The position numbers and the translations under genes were made by a program. A DNA stretch of 64,000 nucleotides from Berberis thunbergii (lineage: Eukaryota; Streptophyta; Magnoliopsida; Ranunculales; Berberidaceae). The DNA lies in assembly GCA_003290165.1 (NCBI GenBank), contig QNQO01002048.1, positions 62,001 through 126,000 of the forward strand, in the 5' to 3' direction. Below the pieces are notes generated by a model that saw only the letters and a list, made by a program, of their open reading frames with translations, was not told the DNA's origin and searched no databases. This document shows, one piece after another, positions 39,413 through 50,158 of the stretch. Position 1 is the first letter of the stretch. The number at the start of each line of letters is the position of its first letter.

Positions 39413-41820
39413 ACAATTTCACATCTCTTTATCGTCAGTCTTATCATTGAAGTAATAGGTACCGAGTTTGGAAGGTGGTCTATTGGATCTAGTTTGACCC
39501 GATATGTTTTGGATTTTTTTAGCTCGATCTATTTGGTTTGGTTGTATTTGGGTCATGACCAAGTTTTTTTTTTTTTTTTTTGATAATTAGCATTAAAGAA
39601 TTCGTACCGTAGACCATATATATATATATATATGGGATGTCATTGAGAAAAACAAGGAAAATGAGATAAAATAGTAGTGGGTGAGAAAAAATAGGAATTA
39701 TCTTTAGATTTAATTAATAAAACTCATTATTTTTGTTGATCCTTGGATCTATTTAGGTGTTTTCAAATGACTAGTTGTCACCTGATCTCATCTATATATA
39801 TAATTTAGAATTCTTCCTCCATTTACATGGATCTCATTAGAAAAAACAGCAATAAAATGTTTTTTTAGAATCTTATACATTTTTTAAATATTTTAGTACA
39901 AATCATTAGCCAAATTTCCTAACATTTTAAATTACATTTATTAACTTATTGAATTATTAGAAGAAAAAAAACTTATTAACATATTGAATTATTAAAAAAA
40001 AAAAAACACCCACAACTGAATTTACACACATAGAGCGCGTTGATACACTAGTTGAATATTAACTAATGATGGATATTAAGAATTAACTAATGAGGGTAAA
40101 AGTACAAGGGACAAAAAAAAAACATAACTACGAGTTACAAATGATTATATATGTGATCTTATTTTATTGGCATGATGATAAATGCAGATATATAATTATA
40201 ATTTGTAAATTATAATCTATAATCTTGCTTTATTAAAATGATCAATGCAAATATATATTTATAACTTATAAGCGGTTTTAGATTTTGTATTATAACTTTA
40301 ATAATTTACAAAAGTTAAGCATAATACTTTATCAATTACATCCAATTTAATGTCAAGATACATATGTAAAATTTATAAACGTGAAAAATTAACAATCATG
40401 AACAAAATTTATTAAAACTCAAATGACTAAAGTTTGTCATGATAGTTACTTTATACAAAGTTGAATTTATGGACAAGTATCCAAACCTACTCTTTTATTT
40501 TTCTTCAAATTGTATGAATGATCTTAGTCATGTTTGATAAAATTTACATTATTAAGATTGGTACCTGCAGATCCTTTGAGAATTCCATTAAATAATTATC
40601 ATTTGCTACATTCAGACATACACTGAATAAAAAACAATTAAATTGTTTCTTTTCAAAAAAGGGGAAAGAAAAATAAAATAAGAACACAATCAACCTTATT
40701 CAAATTAGTCTCAGCATCCTCTTTCGTCTGTTTGAGAACAACCAATCTCAACTCCTTGTTCACATAAATTTTTGCGACCAGGAAAAAAAAACCCGCTCAG
40801 ACCACCTAGACCCCGCCCAGACTGCTCATACCTGCCTAGGCGCCTACCCGATTTTCACCCCGCCCAGCCATTAATCTGGGCGCCTAGGTTGTTTTTTAGA
40901 ACACTGCTTATACATATATGAAATCTTATTTATTTAAGAAAATCTCGGATCAGAACACTTTCGGCAAATTTCGATTATTCGGATCGGAAGTGGAAATCGG
41001 ATATTTCATAGACATTCCAATTCCATTCCAAAATGTACGAAATTATCGAAAATCAGCATTTTTCGGATTCAGATAGTTTTGAAATGAAACTTTTTGGAAA
41101 GTTTTGAAATGAAACTTTTTGAAAAATTTCAGCTTGGAATTGGTCAGTATCAGATTTTCCTATCCAACTTGTAGCCCAATTTGTGCCTATTTCATAAATT
41201 ATTTGCTTCCCTGACTGACTTGCTTAAAAAATATCACCACATAATTCTCTATTGAAGTTTGCTTTGTTTTTATTGTATATATTATCAATCTTATTAACTT
41301 CTGTGTATTTGATTGTTAAAAAAGGAAGAAAAAAACTTATCAAAACCAATTTAGTACGAAGTTTTCCATATCATCGCACAGTGCTGTTGTTTGCTGACAT
41401 GGCCATAGAAGCTCAACTATGAGCGCTAGATAAGCTTTGCTTTGTAAGTTGCTGAACCATGACAATTATAGGAAGCTTTTTGTTTTTTTGACTGAATGGA
41501 GATTTCTTTTTATGAGCCTGTTATTTTGATGTTGTTTCATTTCAGTTTTGCTGTTATCATCTTTGGTGGCTCTCTTAATCAAGTTCAACAGTCCAGCAAC
41601 TTGTTCAATGAGGTGTACTTCAACACTCGACATTGTGTTTACTGAGGTGTACTTGTTGGTGATTAGTGTACCCTGGAGGACGAGTCTTAATTGTTTATTT
41701 TTTGATATATTTGTGTCCTCTATCAATTGAATGGTTTTTCACTGCTACCTGAACTGCTTTGTTTAGTTGTGTTCTTGCATTTACAAATTCTGTTGGTTGT
41801 TTTGTGAATCGTATTTAATT
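39413..41820. other. Intergenic AT-rich DNA
   Basis: Contains a (TA)n run (about 39618-39634), several A/T runs and a G/C-rich patch with CCTAGGCGCC-like motifs (40795-40895) that looks repeat-derived. No gene recognised. Confidence 0.4.
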
Positions 41821-41857
41821 ATCGTTCTGCAATGCAGTTGAATAACAGCTGAAGTTC

Positions 41858-43493
41858 ATCAGCCTACTGACTCGCGATGAGATTAAAAAACAAGAGATCC
41901 TTGAGAAGTTTATGGCTGAGGTGAGTTGTCTATTTACTTATCCATACAATATTATGAATTTTTTGTTTACTTTATTGATGCGACATTGGGAAATGCTGAA
42001 ATGGGCTTTGTAAAAGCGATATCATAAAGTTTAGACAATTTACTCATGATTCTTTGGTCATCCAGTGAATCATGCTAGAGGATGGGATTTTATTGTGGCT
42101 CAAAATACTAGAATACGACTATCAAGAACAGTATCGTAAGGTTGGATGAGTTACTCTTGCTTGTTCATCCAATGAGTCCTGTTGGGGATGGGGTATTAAT
42201 TGTAGTCCGAAGTAGGACTCAAGGGATTATGTTTTTGATAATTTAGATATCTTGATTATGTTTACAATGCCTTAGTTTCATATGCTAACGACACGTGGAC
42301 TTTTATTTTTTCTTGCAAAACTAGCTCACTTGGATGTTTTCACAAAGGCAGCCCTTTAGTGTTTAGTACTACATCTGCTACCTAGCTTTTAGTTATGATA
42401 ATTTAGGGTTTAGTTATAGTATTTAGTTTCGGTGTCTATATTTGCACTAACGTGTGAGTAATTTTAGATAGGCTTTAGAGATACTTCCTTGAAGATCTTG
42501 AAGGTGTATTGGAATTGTTAGAACTAATATCAACTTACCTTTGCATTTCCTGTGTAGCTTCACAATATGCTTTTGTTTCTCCAAGTAAGAATAACTTTGA
42601 AGATGCTGTGTCTCTCTCTCTGTGGTATGCAGATGTCTCTCTCTTTCTTTGTGCCTTTGTGGTATGCGGACAGTGGATTGGGATATTGTTACTCCAATAT
42701 GGTTCTTTTTGTTTACTGTGTTATTGTGGTTATTCTTTTGTTGTGGTCATCCTTATTGGTTTCATCAATCCATGATTACCTTTATAAAATATGTTAGTAG
42801 ATATGATATGGTAGTCTAATACTTAAGAAGCGCATTAGTTCACATGTTCCTTCTACTACTTTCCAAGGTTGTAATTTCTGGAATAATTTTGTGAGTTCTT
42901 ATCATGCAGGTTGATATTTGTGTGTTCATCTTTGACATCATGTTTGCTAATGGAGAGAGGTAACTATCTTTATCCTCTTTTGATTAATTATGATATTCAT
43001 GCAGGATAGTATTTTGATCAAAATGTTTTTAGTATTTTGTTTTTCTGTTTATTTGTTTGTTTTTTTATTCCTTTTCTAAAAGTTAGCTCTTATCCTTTGT
43101 AATTATTTGAAAGTTGAAACCTGTATTCTCTAGCTTTTAATGATCTCCAAATGCTTATTCTAAAGTTTCAAAATGCTCATTATAAAGTTCTTGGTTTTCT
43201 TGGGAGATAAAATCTGCAGGTAAATAAGAGATTTATTGGTTTTCTTATTTTTAAAGTTTGCAATCTATTTAAAGAGCTCATGTTAGTGATTCTTTGTTTC
43301 AGAGTTGACAATTTCACTTGTCCACCATGCTGTTATTGGATTAGTTCATCCCTCACGTGGTGTCTCAATGAGATTTCCAAGACTTATTCGTTCTTTATCC
43401 AATAGAGAACCAGAAGAATGTAGCACAACTGCAAATTTAGCTGACGTGTTTCAGCTTCAGACCCGAAAGATGAATGTGAAACCCCAAGGTTGA
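41858..43493 (+). pseudogene. DNA ligase 6-like exon remnants
   Basis: Remnants of an ATP-dependent DNA ligase, most like the plant LIG6 type. The piece at 42910-42959 reads VDICVFIFDIMFANGE between an AG acceptor and a GTAACT donor. The piece at about 43303-43493 reads HHAVIGLVHPSRGVSMRFP and PEECSTTANLADVFQLQ and RKMNV, the C-terminal end of the ligase catalytic region, ending in a stop. A preceding piece (to 41920, ...KQEILEKFMAE, donor GTGAGT) joins in phase but is not clearly ligase. The exons that should lie between these pieces are absent. A CACTA-type terminus follows 0.7 kb downstream. Confidence 0.7.
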
Positions 43494-43869
43494 TCTTTAT
43501 TTCAAGCGGAGCTGAATGTTTCAGTTTTTTTGAGCTGGGGTCAAAGAGGAATATGGAAGAAATAATTTTGTTGTATAGGTCACAATTTTGTACACTTTCA
43601 GGTTATTCGCCATGTATATATGACAAACAATTTTTTGAAAATATATACGCACTCTGGAAGATGGAAATAATTGGCAGATTAGTGGTTGTATACTGTGTCA
43701 TTCAAAATTCAATTCACTTGTCATTGTAGTGTTGTATGTTATTTTTTGAATGGGTTTGGCATAAAGCAACTATATAAACATGTGATTACCAGTTGGAAAA
43801 TGTGGTTATATATGCATACTAGAATAGGTATGATACTGATGACTGGCATTAACAGCATATTATCAAAGG

Positions 43870-44177
43870 GAATTTAGCAACGGTTGAGAATTGTCGCTAA
43901 AAAGCAAAAATTCATTGTTCATTAGGTTTTCCGACAGTTGAAACCGTCGCAGATTGTTATTAACTGCCCGGATTGCCCCATATTTGGCGACGGTTGCTCT
44001 TACCATTGCTTAAAACGTCGCTAAATAATAATAGCGACGGTTATGAAAGCGTTGCTGAAACTGTCGCTGAATGCCCTAGTGAACCTTTGTTAGCGGTGTT
44101 TTTGCAAATGTTGTTGTATTTTAACCGTCGCAATATACCTTTAGTAACCGTCACTAAAATATTGTTTTCTTGTAGTG
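43870..44177. mobile_element. CACTA (En/Spm-like) transposon terminus
   Basis: The right end reads GTTTTCTTGTAGTG (44164-44177), the reverse of the CACTACAAGAAAAC terminus typical of plant CACTA elements. About 300 bp before it hold repeated GCGACGGTT / AACCGTCGC subterminal motifs in both orientations. The opposite end was not found, so the element is truncated or its other end is decayed. Confidence 0.75.
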
Positions 44178-44609
44178 AGGTTACATTTGACTTCTTTAGT
44201 CACCAAGTAGAAACTTGAATGGTAAAAATTGGTTGACTTGTAATTTGTGGATGCATTGGAACAAAAGGGAGTATCTACAAATCCACTCGACGCTCAAGTC
44301 AATGAAAGCTCAAAGTGCGGATGTACTAGAATGAAAATTTGCATATATACCTGAAAGTGTGTAATGATACTCCATGTTAAACATGCTTCTTGTAACTGTC
44401 AATAATTGGATTAAAGGGAAATAAATGATTTTCTTTAATTTGATAAGGTAATGGGCACAAGTCAAGCCCACCTTCCCCAAATCACGACAATGGTAACAAA
44501 TAGTTAAGGATAGCCAACAATCGTTGCAAGTTAATATTTAGACCATAAGTCAGTTGATAGTGGCTTTTGACTTCGGAGTGTGCATATGATCACATGAAGT
44601 ATTAATGAG

Positions 44610-44723
44610 CAGAAATTCTAGGGAGCGAACCACCCATCCTTCTCGAGATAAGTGAAATTGCCTTGAGATGCGCAATGTCGCTTATTTCAAGGGGGATGGG
44701 TGGTTCGCTCCCTAGAAGGGTTC
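44610..44723. mobile_element. Fold-back MITE B, Mutator-like
   Basis: Arms TTCTAGGGAGCGAACCACCC plus ATCC at 44616-44639 and their inverse at 44694-44717. Flanked by the perfect 9 bp repeat ATTAATGAG (44601-44609, 44724-44732). The arm part ACCACCCATCCTTCTCGAGA and the following GATAAG are shared with copy A at 1743. The loop contains CTTGAGATGCGC. Confidence 0.75.
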
Positions 44724-44732
44724 ATTAATGAG

Positions 44733-46824
44733 ATTTCCTCTTGAACAATGAGGAGAAACATGCTTCTATTGTTGCTAGATCTGATGCTCTTGAATAAATG
44801 TCACAAAATTTTCTAGATCTCCCAGAGTTTATGAATATAGATGAGGATGTAACTATTTATATACTGATCCTGAAGGGTGAAGTTGATTTCGCTGAGTTTA
44901 TTTTCTGTTTTTTAGTACGACTATAATTATAACGTCTCTTTGATTTATCAAAACGGTTTTCTGTTGATTGTTATAGATTAAGGGTGGAATCCATTTTGCT
45001 ATGCTCATAAACCTTTTTTAAAACAAAAGATTATCTTTTGTCACATGTACAAGGTACTTTGGCACATCTCCATGTATCTTAACATGGAAATGTCCTTTAA
45101 ACACATGGGCATGTCTCTCAAGGAGTATTTATCTTATGAGAGAATATTCATTCTCATGGGGATGTCTCTCAGGGACTATTTATCCTTATGAGAGAATATT
45201 TTTGGCTAGATTTCATTTGCTTCATAACTTTGTTCACCTTCTTGAATTTCAATCATCTTGAACTTGTCTTCTTGAAGGTTTAACAATGTCTGATCAGTTT
45301 ACATATCTTTAACTTAGGTTTCTTGAATTGACTTCATCCTTGGTTGACTTTGACTTTGATTGTGATATGACGTATGACTTGATTTGATCTTCTTGCATTG
45401 ACACCTTTGGTTGAACCTTCATGGTCGCATTTGAATTATCTTATTTCATCAACCACTTAATCGAATATGCACGACTTTAAAATTTAGTCATACATTTTAC
45501 AATACCGCCTCACTCAACCTATATTGGTTTTACAAGCTTAACCAATATTTGTTTTTATTATAATTCACAAATAACATTTTTGCTAGTAGCACCCACTATT
45601 TGAATTAAAGCCACCACCTATTAGAACACCCATTGTTCCCAGCCTAAGAGCACCCTCAATAAATTGAGGTCAATCACCATTCATTTGACTCTACCCCCAC
45701 CAACCCATCATCTTTATAGTTACTCATAAGCCTCATCACAACTACAATCAAGCCACCAATTTTCTCTATAACTTTTTCCTAACTTTCTCTTCCATTATCC
45801 TTGCCATTTTCTTCTTACTTTCTTCATCTCTTCAATTTCTCTTCTCACTATGCCCCGTCATCACCAAGTCGTCGCCTCCACCACCACCACCACTTCCATT
45901 CCCTTTTTTCTATGTAATCTCGTTTTTACCATCTTCTTTATGCATCATCGTCAAACATGTTAATGATGGCCTGACTTGGCCAATCAATTTGACTGGCTGA
46001 ATCTCATTAAGGACATTCAGTTGGGACGATTGAATCTCGTTAAGGAGATTTAGGTTGGTTGGTCGGATCTCCTTAATGAGACTATGGATCAAAATTGAAT
46101 CCATTGTTTTGGGACCCAAGCCGTCCCCAACCCTAATGGGTGGATTTGTAGAGCATGACAAATTTAATTTCAATGATTGATCTCCCACGACGAATCTAGG
46201 GCTACGATAAGGACAATGACTCCTTTAGGAAGACTTAGATCGGAGCGGGGACATATTTGACAAAATTCGTTGTGTTTCCATTTCTTTGAGACTAGATGGA
46301 TTTAGATTAGTGACTTTCTTGAGAAGTACTCAAAAAATTACTTCACTAGGAAAATGATTTTTCAGTGTTTGATTGCACCAAATTTTTTTTTTGGAAAATG
46401 TTTGTTGTCATGGGTATATTGGTAACTTCATTGTTCCAAGCCTAGTCTTAAATCAGGTTTAGTTGTAACCAAGTTTGATATTTTTTCTAACAAATTTTTT
46501 AATATAATATTTTTCATGCTTACCAAAAATAGTTTTCTTACTAGGGGATGTCGGGAAAAATAATCAGGAAAACCAAATGGACTAGGAGGACTGTTTTCGT
46601 ACTTATGTGGTTAATCAAACACTGGAAAACAAAATTTTATCTGGAAAATGATTTTTCACCCAAAATTTTCAGCTATTAAAGAGACCCTACTCAATTGCTC
46701 GACGTACTCGTCGAACAAAATATGTGCGTTGAACAAAATATGCGTGTTGGACCTTGTCAGGAGCTTGGTCTTGACTTAGAGATTTGGCATGACTGCGTCA
46801 ATGCCGACTCATGAGCATATAATG
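44733..46824. other. Intergenic, local direct repeat
   Basis: A 53 bp imperfect direct duplication (CATGTCTCTCAAGGAGTATT at about 45111 and GATGTCTCTCAGGGACTATT at about 45161). Otherwise AT-rich, with no gene recognised. Confidence 0.4.
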
Positions 46825-46832
46825 GATGCACT

Positions 46833-47424
46833 TAGAGGTGACAATAAGTGACTCGACACGACACAACTCACTAGTTAACAAGTTTGGGTTTGAAAAAATA
46901 TAACATGATTGCTAATCGTGTCATGTCGACCCAACCGGCGAAATCAACTGGTCGTGTTTGGGTTGGGAGTCAAACCTGTTTGACATGGAATATTACACAT
47001 CTAATCGTGTCAAGGTTGACCTGCCTAACCGATATGACATGTGTGAACCCTATGTTTAGAATAATTTAAATTAATTATTATCCTAAATTTATCTATAAAT
47101 TCTAAATTACTTAATTAATGACTTCTCAACCGTAGTACATATAAGCATAAAACATTCACAATAAGTTATGCATGTCAAAATTAACTAAATGGGTTAGTCA
47201 GACGGGTCAAAATTGTGTTGGTGACCCATTATGACACGATCGGCTAAACGTGTCATAATGAGATACTCATGTAGGGTTGACCCGTCCTAGGATGGGTCGT
47301 GTTTTGAGTTTCAATTTTTTGACATGTTTAGTAAAAGAGTCAGGCTTTGGGCTTAGAGTTTGACACGGAATTGTGACATGACACGACCCTATTAGTGACA
47401 CTACACGACCCATTGTTATCCCTA
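46833..47424. mobile_element. hAT-type non-autonomous element, 592 bp
   Basis: The left end TAGAGGTGACAATAAGTGA and the reverse of the right end TAGGGATAACAATGGGTCG are inverted repeats. A perfect 8 bp duplication GATGCACT flanks it (46825-46832, 47425-47432), the hAT length. Inside are many copies of GACACGAC / CGTGTCATG / GACCCAT motifs on both strands, typical of transposase-binding subterminal repeats. No transposase. Confidence 0.85.
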
Positions 47425-47448
47425 GATGCACTCGTGCATACTAGGGCT

Positions 47449-47610
47449 GAAAATGGTTTGGTTCGGCTCGGGTCGATTTTGGCTAAAACTGCCAATTGAG
47501 CCATTATAGTCGGTTTTATATATTCTAAACTGAAACCGATAGGGTTGTTATACTAACCGAGCCGAAAATGAACCGAATGATTTGGTCGGTTCATTCGGTT
47601 TCAAACAAGC
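47449..47610. mobile_element. Partial hAT-like MITE end
   Basis: TAGGGCTGAAAATGGTTTGG plus GGTTCGGCTCGG motifs resemble the end of the 21077-21453 type. The other end is not visible, so this is a fragment. Confidence 0.4.
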
Positions 47611-47689
47611 AACATTTGCCTCCATCTATGATCGACGAGAAGCCAATGAGCAAGATGACAGGAGGTTTGAGATCTGTAGGCGATGTTGA

Positions 47690-47905
47690 TCTACTAAGGA
47701 GCGAAGAGGCAACTCCCCCCCAAACTTTCAAAATATTTTTAGTAAATACTTTGCTTTACAAAAAAGTCAATTATATAATGTTTATTACAATATGAACATT
47801 GTTCATTCAAATATTTCTACATATTTTTGTTGGTGTAGTTGTTGAAAGTTTTAACATTTTTAGTAAACGGCCCAAGTTCGATATTCTTGGAGAGCGCCTA
47901 ATTGT
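47690..47905. repeat. Dispersed repeat G, copy 1
   Basis: Resembles 53445-53645, where it forms the 3' end of the resistance-type gene. Shared landmarks are CTACTAAGGAGCGA / CTACTAAAGGGCGA, ATTCATTCAAATATTT and TTGGTGTAGTTGTTG / TTGGTGTAGTGGTTG. Transposon of uncertain class. The part TGGTGTAGTGGTTGG ... TTCGAGTTCAA has the spacing of tRNA A and B boxes. Confidence 0.5.
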
Positions 47906-48539
47906 TTTTTTTTATTTTCACTGCAATTTTATTGGTAATTGCAAACATTAAATTATTGTTTAGCTTAATAAAAACTTATTTTCAGTCCTCTTGAAGCGTA
48001 TAATTTATTTATGGTGATTGACAATTATTATCTATAATTGTGACCCGCCCCCTAATTTTTTGTTTTCAATGCAATTTTATATGTAATTGCAAACATAAAA
48101 AAAATGAATTGTTTGTTCACAAGTGGTAGAAAACCTCCAACAAAAAAATATTTGATATTAATATCTAAAATAATAATTATATATACCATTTGCCAACTCA
48201 TACAAAATTTGAGGCTCGTATAAACCATATTTTTTCTATGAAATTGTAGTAGAATCTTATTATGTTCGCAAATTTCAGATTTTTTAAGCTTCAATTAGAT
48301 ACTTATCGTAATTATTTTGTGATATTAGTTATATATTCTAGTTATTACGCTTATTTTTCCTTACTAAGGTTATCGATATTGTGACATTATTTTGGCTTAA
48401 AATTGGATAACTCTATATTCAATTTGATATATGCAATGTACTTTTGACAGATGTATTTTATTATTAGTTACTAGCTTGGGTAGGAAATTATTTTTGGTTC
48501 CGCCCTTGATAACTACTGTTATCAACTAATAATTATTTG

Positions 48540-49525
48540 TCATTTCGCCTCTCTGACTAAAATTCTGGGTCCGCCACTCTCTGTAGAAGTAGGCCTGGAA
48601 GAAGTGCCGCAGTTTCCTAGAGCTAGCTTCTCTAGATCCGGGTAGTTTGCCTCAGCTTTCACGAAGGTTTTGCTGGCGTAGTACATTGGTCTTTGTACTC
48701 TTTTATCTCTGCACAAGAGTTGAATTGGCAGCATGTTTTGAGACAGATAAATTCAAGTAAAGTGTCTCTCCTGGCACCTATTTCAAAAGTAGCCCCGTAT
48801 TTTTCATGTATGCTTTTAGACACTAGAAGGCCAGTCACACTCTTCATCCTATCTGAAGTTTTTGCTTCATCTCAAAATTTTGAAAAAATGGAGGCATTTG
48901 TCGGATGATTTGAAAATAAACCTGTTGAGTGTTGTCACCCTCTCAGTCAAGTTTTGAACTTCCCTGATGGTAGTCGGGGACTTCATATCAAGAAGAGCTT
49001 GAATCTGCTTTGGATAAGCTTTTATCCCTATTTGGTTTACTATGTAACCTAGGAATTTACCTTACTCAACCCCAAAGGTGCACTTCTATAGGTTGAATTT
49101 CATCTGATACTTGCGAAGCTAATTGAATGTTTCGACAAGGTCGGTGATGTGATCTGGACTACGGAGGCTTTTGACCAGCATGTCGTCTATATAGACCTTC
49201 ATGTTCCTTGAACATCCGATTCACCAGTCATTGATATGTTGTTTCTGCGTTCTTTAGGTAGAACGACATCACTCAATAACAGTATATCCCTCTTTCAGTT
49301 ATGAAAGGTGTCTTCTCTTGGTCTGGGGGTGCATCTGTATCTGGTTATATCTAGAATAGGCGTCCATGCAATTCAGAAGGTTGTGTCCAGATGTGGCGTA
49401 CACGATTGATCAATGCGAGGAAGTGGAAAATTGTATTTCAGACACGCCTTGTTCAAATCTATGTAATCTACACAGACTCTCTACTTCCCATTTTATTTTA
49501 CCAGGATGTATTTGTCAGCTAGTTA
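48540..49525 (-). mobile_element. Degenerate Ty3/gypsy RT-RNase H fragment
   Basis: Translated on the minus strand in broken frames. The RT region (about 49525-48900) gives phrases of the type WRVCVDY, MPFGLKNAGATYQ and VYVDDMLVKS in decayed form. RNase H (about 48740-48590) gives QRPMYYASKTFVKAEANYP. The motif style is that of the non-chromovirus (Tat/Athila-like) gypsy group. No LTR was found. It is an old fragment with stops and frameshifts. Confidence 0.75.
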
Positions 49526-49595
49526 GGTAATGGTATTATTCCAGACCCAACTTTCCCTATTCTTGCCAATGAACCCTCATGGGTCTCGGAGAAAC

Positions 49596-49727
49596 TACAC
49601 ACTGGCTCATCAAGTGGACCGGCCGTCCTGTAAAAGAAGCTACTTGGGAAGACTACGAGCATTTTCGTGTACGTTTTTCAGATTTTCAGGTTTGTGGACA
49701 AGCCTTCTAGTTTCAGGCGGTGCGGGA
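49596..49727 (+). mobile_element. Chromodomain relic of a Ty3/gypsy chromovirus
   Basis: The plus-strand frame reads [19 protein letters not shown] followed by HFRVRF, clearly homologous to the integrase chromodomain of the element at 31416 but from a different copy and orientation. A G-rich stretch (49716-49727) sits where the polypurine tract would be, just before a TG start at 49728. Confidence 0.75.
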
Positions 49728-50090
49728 TGTTAGGATGCCAAATCCTATTTAGTATTTACTTGAGATTAGAATGTCTTAGTTAAAACAATATTTTATTTTA
49801 GGAAATATTAGCTTGTTTTAATTAGGAGTTATTATTTGATTAAAATTAGGTTTGAATTCAATTAGGAAGTATTATTTTAGGAAATATTAGCTTATTTTGA
49901 ATTAGGAGTTATTGTTTGATTAGAATTAGGTTTGAATTTAATTAGAAAGTATTATTTTTGCTTTCAATTATAAATACATACGATTTAACAGGGTTTAGGA
50001 AGCAATACAAATTTTTATTTCAGTTTATCGGTGACTTTAATCTCCGATCAAAAGGTCTCTATTACCGGGCAGAGTGGGATTTTTAAGGTT
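49728..50090 (+). repeat. Probable LTR remnant upstream of the CNL gene
   Basis: Starts TGTTAGGATGCC right after a chromodomain and purine-rich tract, the layout of a 3' LTR. It contains a tandem pair of a 79 bp unit (about 49797-49875 and 49876-49955; TTAGGAAATATTAGCTT in each) and a TATA box (TATAAATACATA near 49970). The distal end is not defined. It lies directly upstream of the resistance-type gene and probably supplies its promoter. Confidence 0.6.
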
Positions 50091-50158
50091 TGATTTGCTT
50101 TCGTTTTTTTTTTTCTTTCAGTTTCTAGAGTTTGAAAAGCAAAGAGAGAGGGGAAAAA

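Noticed and set aside
45910..46188. Minus-strand 92-codon frame
   Set aside because: Contains repeated LLNEIQ phrases from a local DNA repeat (TCTC(A/G)TTAAGGA). No family resemblance.
50132..50158. Upstream TTG start for the CNL
   Set aside because: Nuclear plant genes start at ATG, and MADQPLVLSPLL at 50159 matches the usual CNL start.
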